Shown here piece by piece: positions 1-11,724 of a DNA stretch of 64,000 nt (the first letter of the stretch is position 1; each line of letters begins with the position of its first letter). A program made the translations under genes and the position numbers. The stretch spans positions 20,055,079 through 20,119,078 of the forward strand of contig OX421495.1 in the NCBI GenBank assembly GCA_949126835.1, written 5' to 3'. The stretch is from Anisus vortex (lineage: Eukaryota > Mollusca > Gastropoda > Planorbidae). The notes beneath the pieces were generated by a model. That model did no database searches and was not told where the DNA came from. It worked only from the letters and a program-made list of their open reading frames with translations.

Positions 1-1
1 A

Positions 2-1045
2 ACTTTGAATGAAACTAGTTACAGTTTTTCAGTTGAGAATGTGGTGGAGATAAAATTTGGAGAAAGTTTGATGAGTTTGTCCACTCGAGAAACTTATGAA
101 ATTATCAACCTAAATGTTATTATTCAAATCATATCACTCTTTGGTATCATCTCTAACGTTATCACAATATCTGTATTCTACAAGCAGGGATTTCATACCA
201 CCGTCAACATCAGCTTCACTGGTCTGGCTATTTCTGACCTCTGCAGCCTGCTGGTCACGCAATGGTACATTGTCTGTTTCAACCCGCTCTTCGTCCGTTC
301 GGGAATTCCCATGATTCCGGCGGAGGTGCAGCACTTGACAGCGGGGGTTCCCCATTTGTGCTTCTCGCGTATCACCGGCTGGATCACGGCTTACATCTCG
401 GCGGAGAGGTGCTTGAGTATCTACGCCCCGCTGACGGTAAAAATGATCGTCACCCCACAAAGATCCGCCGTTATCATAGCTTTCATCTACATTTTCACTA
501 TTTTGACGTTAATTCCGGAATATCTCACATTGTACATCGACTGGAAATTTGACCAAGATAGAAACTCGACGGTTCTGGGATTGCTTCATACTAACAACAC
601 ACAAAACCTGAATGGACTGACGTTTCTTCTTTACGCTCTTCACATGTTGATAGCCTTCTTGGCGGTGGTCACCCTTACGATCACACTGGTCCTGAAGCTG
701 AAGCGTACAACAAGATGGCGTAAGGGCCAATCCAACGCTGACGAATCGGGCAATATTTCTACCAGAGATAAAAAGTCGGTCAGTGTAGCCATCGCTATCG
801 CTATTGTCATGATCATCTTCTTCACTCCTTCCATTTTTATTACCGTTACTTCATTCATCGTCTCGGACTTCAACATAGATGGAAGATTCTCAAACCTTTT
901 CCTGGTGGTCTGGTCGTTCGGCCTCATGTTTGAAGTGACCAATTCTAGCCTCTGTCTTGTTCTGTATTACGTCATGAGTTCAAAGTTCAGGAAAACGTTT
1001 AAAGAACTAATGTTGGCTTGTAAATGTTTAAATGTTTCGACTTGA
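2..1045 (+). CDS. Chemosensory-type class A GPCR, gene 1 (5' partial)
   Basis: Seven-transmembrane receptor, expected in the plasma membrane of sensory neurons; ligand unknown. The frame is open to the left edge of the window, so the first exon end is probably missing; the codon at 5 is TTG, not ATG. Counting from that codon, an N-glycosylation sequon (N-E-T) lies at residue 2, as expected for an extracellular N-terminus. The first internal Met is residue 23 (base 71), which would leave a very short N-terminus. TM1 carries N51, TM2 D78 in LAISDLCSL, TM3 starts after C119 and ends in E-R-C (134-136). TM6 has P275 in FFTPS, and TM7 ends N-S-S...L-Y-Y at 313-322. The second extracellular loop has no cysteine to pair with C119. 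The stop is TGA. It belongs to clade I with genes 2 and 5. Family assignment is firm; function is by family only. Confidence 0.9.
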   Translation, partial: TLNETSYSFSVENVVEIKFGESLMSLSTRETYEIINLNVIIQIISLFGIISNVITISVFYKQGFHTTVNISFTGLAISDLCSLLVTQWYIVCFNPLFVRSGIPMIPAEVQHLTAGVPHLCFSRITGWITAYISAERCLSIYAPLTVKMIVTPQRSAVIIAFIYIFTILTLIPEYLTLYIDWKFDQDRNSTVLGLLHTNNTQNLNGLTFLLYALHMLIAFLAVVTLTITLVLKLKRTTRWRKGQSNADESGNISTRDKKSVSVAIAIAIVMIIFFTPSIFITVTSFIVSDFNIDGRFSNLFLVVWSFGLMFEVTNSSLCLVLYYVMSSKFRKTFKELMLACKCLNVST

Positions 1046-1592
1046 AATTTAGAAAGAACAAAATGAAAACATTTATTTCAATGATATATTTTAGGAATAT
1101 ACGTTTGCACGCTGAAATATACTGCCTACGGTAGACTTTTCAAATTATATTTTGCAAAATACAACTAGAGTCTATAAACCATGATCAGGTGTTTTTTTTT
1201 AATATGCCTTCAATGTAAAAAATCGTACAATTAAAATGCTACTGATTATTTATTAGACATATATTAGTATACATCACCATAATCTATTACGGCTGTCAGA
1301 CAGAAATAGATACCAGTCGTATTCTATCAACAACACAAAAAAAAGACAAATAAATGGCTGCCATTCCAACATAATTTTTTTGTGCAAACTACACAATGTA
1401 CGACTACCCTGCAAGGCCATAAAATTATACGATTTATACGGCTGCTCGCATCTTTTATGTTTCACATACAGCTAGGGTAGAGAAGGTAAACCATTATTTG
1501 GTTTATTAAACAATGGTACATCTTCAGGTGATCTTTTTTTAGCGCTTCAGTAAGTCTAGTGTGCCATGCTCAAAGTGTTTTATAAACGATAT
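1046..1592. other. Intergenic, 3' flank of gene 1
   Basis: AT-rich sequence with homopolymer runs. No gene, RNA or recognisable repeat was seen. The last 8 bases are the left target duplication of the following hAT-like element. Confidence 0.5.
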
Positions 1593-2992
1593 CAGAGACC
1601 GACCGAAAGTAAATTTTTAATTTCGGCCGAAAACGAAAACATACCGAATATTATACATTGACTTTCGGACGAAATCGAAGCCGAAACCAAAAGTTTAACT
1701 ACAACTTCGGCCGAAACCGAAAAATAAACCGAAAATGCGAAACAAATGATTTCAAAAGACTGCACATTTATGTGTAATATTAACTAGTTTAAGGGCACTC
1801 TATTTGAGTAAACCATTCTTTGGAGTTATTAAATAATCCGTTATTATTATCTTCAGTCTTCTACTTCACATTAGGAATGTTAATATCCTTTTTTTTTCTC
1901 AACACCTATTTTCGGTTCTGAATATCCGATTTTTTACCCATTTTCTGTTCCCCCTCTCCGCCCCCGGGCAAAGTAAGTTATAGTTTGGAAAAGACAAATT
2001 TGCATTGATTATACTAAAAAAATAATACGAAAGACCATTGATCCTTATAACGTGGTGAAATCTTTGTAAAAAAAAACATAGTTGATTTTGGATTAGCAGA
2101 AGTCAAAAGCTGTAGTGTCATGAATTTAGACCTTTATAATTATAATATAGGCTAAATCAGTGGATGTTAGAGTTATATGTTACACACATTAAAAGAATAT
2201 TTGTAGAACATAAATAAAATCACTGACACATCTATCTAGGGTTGATAGACGTCCGGCAAGAAAATTAATCGTTTTTAAAAAGAACCTTACATGGTCTGGA
2301 CAATTTGCTTCTCAATCTACATTATATATAATGTTGGGTCAGTTTTACTAATATACAATTATTGACAGCTAATATGTAATAAAACTGAACTGATTGTGAA
2401 TTGTGAAACATTAAATATGTCATTCTTTTTGTCTCTCTATGTCCTCCTTTTGAAGTCCAAGTATCTCGTAACCTTACGTCTATCGGTCTGTTTGTCTGTT
2501 AAAGGAGCGTTCAGCATCAGTGTGGGAATTTCATTTTTTTTTCTTTTCGAATACCTAGATCATATGTCTGTATCGACGACTACAGTTAACATCTACGTTA
2601 TCTGTTGTATGTGCTTGTATCGCAAATTCACAAGCAATATTTGGAATTCGAAAAAAAAACAAAAAAAAAAAACTATAAGTCCCTTCTGACAAACGAGTGT
2701 TTGCAAGGAATATAATGTTAAGGAATTTTTTTGTGCTAATCAAACACAAATATTTCTTCATATAAAAAGATAAATAAATAGTGGGACACAGTTATGAATG
2801 ATTTCCTCCCGTAATCTGTTTTCGTTTAACATCCTTACTTCACACAGAGTTAATTCGCAACAGTTTCAAGTAAATGAAAGTATCAATAAGTAGAGTACTA
2901 GATGCAACACAAGCGTAGCATTTTGAATTTTGAAAGTTAAAATAGATATTCGGCCGAAACCGAAGCCGAAACCGAATATCGGTCGGTCTCTA
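1593..2992. mobile_element. Non-autonomous hAT-like DNA transposon with 8-bp target duplication
   Basis: The element begins CAGAGACCGACCGA and ends TCGGTCGGTCTCTA, so the terminal inverted repeats match except at the last base. It is flanked by the direct repeat AACGATAT at 1585-1592 and 2993-3000. An 8-bp duplication is the signature of hAT transposition. Sub-terminal copies of the motif CGGCCGAAA(A/C)CGAA occur near both ends, as is usual for hAT transposase binding regions. I found no transposase; the open frames inside (for example 2396-2689) are low-complexity. So it is probably a deletion derivative mobilised in trans. Confidence 0.8.
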
Positions 2993-3000
2993 AACGATAT

Positions 3001-5084
3001 AACTAAATGTTTGAACACAAAGCTTTAGCAACTCGTCTATCGTACTACGCTGTGTAATAAATAAAGAAGAACTCGGTTTAAAAAAATGAGCATTAACAGT
3101 TTTATTGAGAAAAAAACAGCTTTTATGAAAACAACAGCTTTATTGAACAGTTTCCATATTCTGAGATTGAAATAGTGATGTCCATGTTAATATTGAATAT
3201 AGAAACAAAACCAACCTCACTGTGTAGCCTTCTAATTAAAACCTTAAACGTATAGACACTACTGATTGCAAATAGAACGTTCACAAATTCCATGTCTACA
3301 TATCACAGTATTGACTTCCTTCCTCCAATAGCCTTGCATTTCAGTCGATTTAGAACTACTTCGATCTCATTAAATTATGTATACAAATGCACTAAGCGTT
3401 CTAATTCAGTGGGGTTGGACTTGGGGAATTTCACAGAACCTAATCAAATTATTTGCCGAGGTAATTAGCTATAAAACTATTTCTACACACGCTTGTATTG
3501 ACCTTTTTGGGTTTTTCTAATTCTGTTGAAGTACTGCAAATTACACAGTAATTTTCCCCAGTGACACGTTTACTGCAAATTTATGTTTATTTGATTGCTG
3601 TATTTAATTTGGATTGTTCCACTACATTGTTCCAGAAATACAGTTCTTCGATTTAGAAGGTTTTGAATTCGTTAAAGTGTCTGTATTTCGTATCTGCGTT
3701 CCCAAATGCAACCTGTTAATGTCAATATTTTGAGAGGTGAGCCTAAGGTTCAAAGCTTTATCTCTCTCCCTTTCCTCTTGTATATGCCGTCCTTTGAACG
3801 CCCAGAAGTTTAACTCTAAACCAAAATAGACCTAAGTGGACCACCAGTCGATGGTCTACATTGACATGTGTTGCCTAAGCTGGTACTTACTTTGTACGCC
3901 TCGCGTTTCGCCCCCCCCCCCCCCCATCCGCACTTGTAAATGGAGAAGCTGTAATTGTATTCAGTATAGACTAAGTTAACCAAGACCAAGATTATTCTAG
4001 TCGATCTGCTTGGTGCCATCCTTACTAGGAGATTGTGACGGAAAAGAAAAATGAAAGCAAGCTTTAAATTTCCATTCCTTTCACAATCTTAAGCCTTGGT
4101 CGATGGATCGAAGTTGTAGTTAAATACTATACATTGAAGGGTAGCATCTTGACAACTTAGTAAATGGAAGATGGCTAGTTCGCTTTAACACATACAAGAA
4201 AAGATCGAAAACATATTTAGAGCGTGAAGAAAAGAACTTCAGTCAGTTCAGACTATGTCATTGTTTTCTTCATTGTATCAACGTCTGTCTCTCTTACATT
4301 GTATCTGTTGAATGTATCAACGGCTGTCTCTCTTACATTGTATCTGTTGAATTCTTTCGCATTCTCCATCCTATTTCTTTTAATCTAAATATGTTTACTA
4401 TTTTTCTTTTGTCTTTCTTTCTGATTCACTTTCTCTCTCTCTCCCTCTCTGTTTCTCTCTATGCTTTTCTATTTTACTTTCTGTCCATCACTTTTACATA
4501 TGCTAAAATTAGGGAAACGTTAATATTGTAATGCCGAAACCATGAAGAAATCTTCTACCCATCGCACTGTCCCTGTTTAATAATAAACACTGAAAATTTA
4601 GTGTCCTGTAGCAAGAGTGCTTCCCATTTTTTTGTCAGAACAATGAGATTACATGATGACTAGCTATTGAAAGCTCTTATTACATTGGACACATAGTCAA
4701 AGAAAAAGAATTTAGCTTATCAGCGAACAGAATTAAAAAAGACATCAAAATAGCATATAAAACCTAAAAATCTCAATTTTTTTTGAAAATCATTACACTC
4801 TAATAGAAATGTGATATTTTATAAACATCGAGATCAATATATTTGTAACAAGTGTCTATACTCGAACATCTAGGACGAAATGTCTGCGCACTTTTAATGA
4901 CCAAGGACGAAGTACAGTTATATTAGATTAGAGTCTATATATTAAATTACAGAATAAACAGTCTTGTTGGGAGAAGAGACTGGAAATTTGAATTCTGATA
5001 ATCTGAGAGCTTGTTGAAGTAGAAAACAAAAGATATTTGTAACAAAAGATATGTGTAACAAAAGATATATGTTAAAACGTCCGA
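3001..5084. other. Intergenic, AT-rich; small tandem repeat and poly-C
   Basis: No gene was seen. Local features: a C run at about 3911-3926; a two-copy direct repeat of about 40 bp at 4274-4353 containing TGTCTCTCTTACATTGTATC; a CT-rich stretch at 4430-4465; and three copies of an 18-bp AAAGATAT(A/T)TGT-like unit at about 5027-5070 leading into the next minisatellite. Confidence 0.5.
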
Positions 5085-6245
5085 CTCTTGTTTCATAGTT
5101 TGTGAATGAAATGTTCAGGTGTAGATTTCTTAATTTGATTATGAATGAAATGTCCACAACTCCATTTTCTTAGTCTTTTATGAATAAAATAGCCACAACG
5201 TTCTATAAAACTTTTATGATTTTAATGTCCAGAGCATTCTACAAGTCCTTTATATAGAAAATGTCCACGAATTTCATTACGTCTATTATGAATAAAATGT
5301 CCTCAACTACAGTGTAAAATTCCTTAACAAATAATTTGTCCACAACTCTATTCTATAAGTCATTTCTGTAAATTGTCCAAAACTCCATTCTATAAGTCTT
5401 TTATGAATAAAATGCCCACTACATTATATTCGTCTTTTATAAATACAATCTCTGCCAATTTCAATTCGTCTTTTATGAATTAAATGTCCATAACACTCTA
5501 TAAGTCTTTTATTAATAAAATGTTTTGCTTAAGTTTTTAATGAATAAAATGGCCTCAACATTCTAAAAGTCTTTTATTAATTAAATGTCCAAAACAATCG
5601 ATAAGTCTTTTATATTGAAAATGTCCACAAATTTCAATACGTCTTTCGTGAATAAAATGTCCACAACTCTAGTCTATTATGAACAAAATGTCAGAAACAT
5701 TCAATAAGTCATTTATGTAAAATATCCAAAACTTCTTTCTATAAGTCTTTTATGAATAAAATGTCCACAACATTCTTCACGTCTTTTATACATACAATTT
5801 CTTAAATGAATACAATTACCACAACCCTATTCTATATGTCATTTATTATGTTTATTGTCCGAAACTCCATTCTATAAGTCTTTTATGAATTAAATGTCTA
5901 CAACATTTCTATAGGACTTTTATTAATAAAATGTCCACGTTTTGCTTAAATCTTTTATAAATAAAATCTCCACAATATTGTATAAGACTTTTATTAATAA
6001 AATCTCCACGTTTTGCTTAAATCTTTTATAAATAAAATCTCCACAATATTCTATAAGACTTTTATTAATCAAATGTCCACGTTTTGCTTAAATCTTTTAT
6101 GAATAAAATGTCCACAACATTCTATAAGACTTTTTATTGAAAATGTCCACGAATTTCGATAAGCCATTTATTAATTAAATCTTTACAACATTTTATACAT
6201 CTTTTATGGATAAAATGTCCACAACTCCATTCTATAATTCTTTTT
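5085..6245. repeat. Degenerate minisatellite, about 36-40 bp unit, about 1.15 kb
   Basis: The array is built from a diverged unit whose core reads TCTTTTATGAATAAAATGTC followed by CACAACATTCTATAAG. Roughly 30 copies can be followed, with small indels and higher-order repeats: the segment with ACGTTTTGCTTAAATC recurs at about 5938, 6008 and 6079. No open frame spans it. The level of decay suggests an old array. Confidence 0.85.
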
Positions 6246-7822
6246 AATGTGTCTAGGTTCCCTGGTCACAAAATGTATCCTTGGTATCCATCAGAGGTAT
6301 GTAGATTCAATGATATCATTTAGACTTTAGACCATAACAGCTAGTTTGTCTAAAATTAGTGAAGGAAGTGTGAAAAGTAAAGACGTCTGTGCATTTTGCT
6401 GGCCACACTATCCACTAGTATGCCTATCTACACATGGCTTATAGACAAACTTGGTCTGGCGGGGATATTTGTCTTTGATTTTAACTTTACACCAAGTCTT
6501 GAAGTTTCTCCATGGATCTTAACTTAATTTCCAACAGCGAAATTATGAACTGAAAACTGTATTTCATAGACTCGGATATTTTCAATTGAATCAAATCATC
6601 TGAGAAATGGCTCACAAACTTCGTTCTTATAGTCTTTTTTTTTTACTGCGACCTATTTATTTATCAAAGGCAAATAAATAAACATTTGAATATTAAATAT
6701 AGGTTTGCCCATCCGTATTCTACCATTCTGACCCTAATATGATTTTAATTACACCCCGTATACATTGAAATTTGAAATAATTATAACCTATTTTTAAGCA
6801 TGGCAGGTACATATGATCTTAAAACAACATTGACATTATCCTAAATATACAAAAGAAAAATAGAATAGTATTGAAAAGGATAAAAAATACGAAGAATCCA
6901 TATAATTAAATAAATGCCAAGTTCTAATTATTTGCTACTTAGTAGACCTACTAGATGCCAAGTTGGAACATGCAATGAAATGAACATTCATTAAACTTGA
7001 ACATTTCAATGATTCCACCTGTATACTTAAATATGTTTAATGTGTGTATTTACCAAGTCAAGTTTCAAACTTATGGTTTTCTTTTGGTACCGAAATGAAT
7101 GGCCGTTAAATTATCACTGGGAAATTTAAACTCCGTTATTGTTTTACATTGATTCAATAGAAAATTCTGCTTCGTACCGATGCATGACTAATGAACATAA
7201 ATCACCATGCTTGAGAACTAATTTACTGAGCTATATTCATTCAAGTATGTCATTATGCTTCGTGCAGAACGGCAGTACTTTATGTAGACTTCACCGTGTT
7301 TATCTGTAACCATTGCTATTTACAATATATACCATATTATTAGAACAAGTCAATTTAGTATCCAATATAGTCAGTGGGTCGTCTCCCTTAAAGCCGTTGA
7401 AGATACACGTTAAGATTTCATACATTTTTTATATTTCCGGTTTGACCAAATTTGCGTGCATCCAACTTCAAATAAGATTTTAAAAATTTTATGACATCTC
7501 ACTGCATGTTATACCAAAGCTTTAAAATGTATATATTAAAAAAAAAATATGTATAATTGAAAAAGCATACAATAATTTATAAGTCACTGTTGATTCAACT
7601 TGTTCATAATAAACTGTGGCGTCTTCTATATGGGAAAGCTTGCCTTGAAAAAGTATTTCAAAAAGCGTGTATAGACCTTTGTCTATAACTAGCGTTTAAG
7701 TGCATTATCTTAAATGTGCCATTGAAATTTATATCAAGGTCGCGCCTGCCATGCTAAATGTATGGAAAGGTGCGGTATATAAATAACCATCATCACCATC
7801 TTCATCATAAACTACCCCAACT
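6246..7822. other. Intergenic between minisatellite and gene 2; SINE remnant
   Basis: Mostly unique AT-rich DNA. Bases about 6355-6425 resemble the 3' part of the SINE found intact at 48.7 kb (GCTGGCCACAC...CTAGTATGCC), heavily decayed. The last 80 bases, with TATATAAATAACCATCATC, could be a promoter or the 3' tail of a LINE/SINE (see the TATA entry). Confidence 0.45.
7776..7783 (+). promoter_or_regulatory. Candidate TATA box upstream of gene 2
   Basis: TATATAAA lies 40 bases before the gene 2 ATG, which would give a very short 5' leader. The same string followed by CAT/TCA trinucleotides is also common in LINE or SINE 3' tails, so this may be a retroelement end rather than a promoter. Low confidence. 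Confidence 0.2.
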
Positions 7823-8914
7823 ATGACTCTAGATAGTAGGAACGTAACCTACATGGAAGATGCCACTGTAAATGACATCTTCACTGTAAATGACATTGAT
7901 CTGCCGTTCCCTAGCAACGAAGTTAGGTACATCATCGAGCTGGTCAACCTGGCCTTTCTTAGTTTCGGCATTTCGATTTTCGGCGTTATCGCCAACACGA
8001 TAAACTTGATCGTGTTCCTGAAACAAGGCCTGGGCAGCTCTCTGAACGTGGCCTTGGCTGGACTGGCTATCTCCGACCTGTGCAGTCTGACCACACTGCT
8101 GTTGTTCGTGATATGGCTGAGCCCGGTCCTCGCTCTCTCCGGCGTGCCCATCAAGCCGTCTGAAGCCCAGCACCTGACAGCCGGGCTCCCCCACGGCTGC
8201 TTCACCAGGATCACCAGCTGGATCACAGCTTACGTTACGGCCGAGAGGTGTCTCTGCGTTACTTTCCCACTCAAAGTCAAACAAATACTCAATCCAAAGA
8301 GAACAACTCTGATCATATGCTTGATGTGTGCCGCGGTGATTATCTGCCTTCTTCCAGAGTACATTTCGCTGTACTTAGATTGGACATGGGACGCTCGAAG
8401 CAATAGAACACTTCTCGGCCTGGTTTACCGTTACAAAGATCTACACCTGGACGGTTTGACATTTTTACTCTATTCACTGCATATGTTCGCGTCGTTTATA
8501 ATAGTCACCGTTCTGACTGTGGTGCTTATCATAAACTTAAAGCTTAACTCCAAATGGAGAGAATCGGCTACAATGAGCGCTGACCAGTCTCAGAGGATCT
8601 TACACCGTGAACGGAAAGCCGTTAAAGTCACACTAGCACTGGCATGTCTGCTCATTCTAACCTTCTGTCCAACTATAGTAGCCACCACGTGTGGGTTTCT
8701 AGTCCCTGGCTTCAGCGTAACTGGCCGTTATACAAACCTCTTCTTCCTGTCCTGGTCATTTGTCCAGGTGTTCGACTCGACCAATGCGAGTTTAAATATT
8801 TTTCTGTATTACAAACTCAGCGCCAAGTACAGACAGACTTTCCACCAATTCTTTCCTTACTGTTACACACCTATGGTGGTGCCAACGAAGCAGCCTCCGT
8901 CTGACTCTGTATAA
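7823..8914 (+). CDS. Chemosensory-type class A GPCR, gene 2 (complete, 363 aa)
   Basis: Complete single-exon seven-transmembrane receptor with an ATG start and TAA stop. The extracellular N-terminus (about 1-38) has one sequon (N7). TM1 is about 40-65 with N58; TM2 about 74-100 with D85 in LAISDLCSL; TM3 about 124-148 with C126 and E-R-C at 141-143 where most class A receptors have D/E-R-Y. TM4 is about 159-180. The second extracellular loop carries sequon N193 and no cysteine. TM5 is about 211-238; TM6 about 266-293 with P283 in TFCPT; TM7 about 302-331 with N-A-S...L-Y-Y in place of NPxxY. A cytoplasmic tail of about 33 residues ends in Q-P-P-S-D-S-V, which could be a class I PDZ ligand (S/T-x-V); that is inference. 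Coding sequence is clearly more GC-rich than its flanks. Clade I. Ligand unknown. Confidence 0.93.
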   Translation: MTLDSRNVTYMEDATVNDIFTVNDIDLPFPSNEVRYIIELVNLAFLSFGISIFGVIANTINLIVFLKQGLGSSLNVALAGLAISDLCSLTTLLLFVIWLSPVLALSGVPIKPSEAQHLTAGLPHGCFTRITSWITAYVTAERCLCVTFPLKVKQILNPKRTTLIICLMCAAVIICLLPEYISLYLDWTWDARSNRTLLGLVYRYKDLHLDGLTFLLYSLHMFASFIIVTVLTVVLIINLKLNSKWRESATMSADQSQRILHRERKAVKVTLALACLLILTFCPTIVATTCGFLVPGFSVTGRYTNLFFLSWSFVQVFDSTNASLNIFLYYKLSAKYRQTFHQFFPYCYTPMVVPTKQPPSDSV

Positions 8915-10948
8915 AGCGTGTCTGGATTTCCATCGTGTTTTAAAACGTAGAACATTAGTGTGTTTTCTTTACTTATCAGAAAACCGATATACACACATAT
9001 ATATATATATATATTCCACAAAAGACAACATGTAACAAGTAACTAATGATTCAATAATAATAAGTAAACAGCTTGATGCTAATCTTATATTATGTTACCA
9101 AAAACATTGTGTTCCACGCGTATCAGTTGTTTAAGTTTTATTTACTCTTGCAATTTGATAACGGTTTTTAAATGTTCATTAGTTGATTTTCCGATTCGAC
9201 CAGGTAACCCATTCGTTGCCAGAATGCCACCAGTGAAGAACGAACGTCTAAATTATTTTGTTCCTGTGTAAGGAATCAGCATTGAGTTATTATTTCCGTA
9301 TCTCTCGGTGATTCCTGTGGAAAGACTTATTGAAATATAGGTCAACTTCATGTCATACTGTAAAGCTGAAAATTGGCACACGGACTTGTTGACAAGAACA
9401 AAACATTCTTGCAAATGTCAACCCCAATCTCAAGCCCCCCAAAAAAGGATGTTAATGTTTTCTTAATTTTTACATTAAACTTTATGATGTGCATTTTAAT
9501 ATTTAAAAAAAAATATAATACGATATTCTTATTGAATGCACCTGACTGACAAATTTTTCAGTATTTTAAAATCCTTTATAAATCTATTACAATCGTTTTA
9601 TTTATATCTTTGTGGGCGAGGCAAGGCAATATCTTTTAAAGGATACTATAAAGGATTTATAGGAAAAACTTTTTTTGGGTGGTTGTTTAATTTACATTCG
9701 TTTACTTAAGTTGTTTTTTTTCAAAAACACTGATTGTGCATGTTCAAGAATTAAATTCTACTTTCAAACATACATCGAGTGGCTTGAGTAATTATTATTG
9801 TGAACAAGAACAGAGAGCAGAGGACCTTATGAGAGGTTACAATGAAGAATGGGAAACTATAAAATCGACTATATTAACAGCAATTATATCTCAGATTTAA
9901 GTCCAATGATAAGATATGTGCACTTAAACTTTGCTGGTGTATAAATGCAACGGTAGTTTAACACTCGACAAACAACGTGATTCTCAAGTACCATCAGTTG
10001 TAACACAGAATAATTTATTCAAATCAATGTTCTAATTAAAAACCCACTATAATTCCTTACCAATAAAGTTTCAACGTCCGCTGCTTTCGTTCTAACACGA
10101 AGAGGCACAATAATAAAGCCAAATTATATATACTGTTTTATTATAAGTGTAATATATTTGAATTCAGACTGCTGTTGGCCAGCGACAGTGGGCTATTGGC
10201 GACATCCAGAGTAATAAAAAAAATGTAGTAACCAATATAGCTATCGGATGCATGCAGCAACAAATTATCCCGAGTTACGCTGCTTTGACTTGCACCGAAA
10301 CAGTCTCCCTTTGTAGTGAGAATGTTTTGTTACTTAGCTATTATTATTGTGTCTTTCGGTATTTAGTTAATGTGTTCGTCTAGAGATTTCTGGTTGCGTT
10401 TGAAAATGAGTATTTTTAAACGGTCAGCTATTCATGTAAGCTTCTTTATCATGTATTAAAACGCATCAAACTTGACTCATCGTCTTCTTCTTTTTAATAG
10501 TATTTAACTAATAATAATAATACACCCTTCTTATGGATATTCCTCGTATCATTAACAATCGCTCTCTGCGTGCCGTACATGACACGCGTTGCGTAAGTTG
10601 CCGAGCCTTGGATTGGACGATGAATTTTTCCCCACCACTCAGTGCTAACAACAATTGGCAACTACTAAAATAATCTCATAACTAAATGATACTTTCAAAT
10701 CGTTTAATCTAAATTTACTATTTTTAAAATGCATAGAGGTAAATCTTTTAAAAGTAGCCGACTCAGTTTAAAACAATCTGTAGTGTTGTGAACACAAAGC
10801 GTGTAGGAATAGTGTATCTCGTCACTAACGACGAATTTCCTATCAGTGAAATCAACATTGAACAGTGTCACGTTGTGTTTATATTTTGAATTGTGAAATA
10901 AACATGAAACGTATTGACTTTCTGTATGATGATCTAATTTAATTTGCA
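8915..10948. other. Intergenic between gene 2 and the SINE at 10.95 kb
   Basis: AT-rich. A (TA)n run lies at about 8997-9014. Bases about 10545-10612 match the right end of the small hAT element at 27.2 kb (ATCGCTCTCTGCGTGCCG...GTAAGTTGCCGA) and are a solitary decayed end. The open frame 10704-10949 on the minus strand (81 codons) has no recognisable features and I do not call it a gene. Confidence 0.5.
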
Positions 10949-11164
10949 CATCCGTCGGACCAAATTGATCTTAGGTCCGGTGAAGCAGCCTTTTCCGGTG
11001 GCTAGCACAATGCCCAGCCGCTTTTACCCTACCCCAACTAATGTCAGGTACCCACCAGAGCTGGGTAGACTCAGAGACACCATCGAAAAAATCCTAGCCA
11101 TAAGCAGGACTCGATCCTAGGACCTTCGGTACGCCAGTCGCACACTCGCTCGGTCCCCACGCCC
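10949..11164 (-). repeat. tRNA-derived SINE, family 1, near full length
   Basis: Reads on the minus strand. A head with a tRNA-type B box remnant (GGATCGAGTCC) is followed by the family body: CCAGCTCTG(G)TGGGTACCTG, then TTGGGGTAGGGTAAAAGCGG and the tail region with GCTTCACCGGACC. The same order of blocks is found at 24.4, 45.9, 48.7, 49.2 and 51.9 kb. Confidence 0.75.
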
Positions 11165-11724
11165 CATTACACCTAGAGAGATTACTTATTATACAAAAAG
11201 AAAATTAAAACGATGACTAATAAGGCAATGAAAAAAAAAATCCGATCATCATCAATGTTTATAATTATCCTTATTATAAGTTGTTTTTTTTTTTTTTTAC
11301 TTAGGCTATATATTAATCACCCCCCTAGTGGTGGCACTCAAAATCTCATTTCTATACGACATGTATAATTGTATGTACCTCCCACTGCTTAATTCAGTAA
11401 ACTTGTATTTCATGGAAGTCAAGACCCTTACATAGTTTATTATACATATAATCAAAATTGATATTTATTTGAGAACGGGGTGGATCTAACATCGTTTCTG
11501 GTATAAAAGACAATTTCGTCCATTTGGATCAATTGGACCAAATTCGTCATTCAATAAGTTTCAAATAAATATCAATAGTAATGTACTTTCTATGCTCTAT
11601 CTCCTTATGTATGTGCATTTTGATAAATGAGAGTTTGCCTGAGAAGATTATTGATCACACGATAACAAATATGTATTGGAATCAATGCATGATTTTTATT
11701 TTTTTCCTTTAACACCAAATGACT
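11165..11724. other. Intergenic, 3' flank of gene 3
   Basis: AT-rich with long T runs (about 11284-11298). No gene or recognisable element. Confidence 0.5.

Noticed and set aside
7829..8284. Long open frame on the strand opposite gene 2 (and similar ones opposite genes 1, 3, 5, 6, 8, 9, 10)
   Set aside because: Antisense shadows of conserved GC-rich receptor codons; they recur at the same position in paralogues only because the sense strand is conserved.
10704..10949. 81-codon minus-strand frame
   Set aside because: AT-rich, no domain, ends against a SINE.
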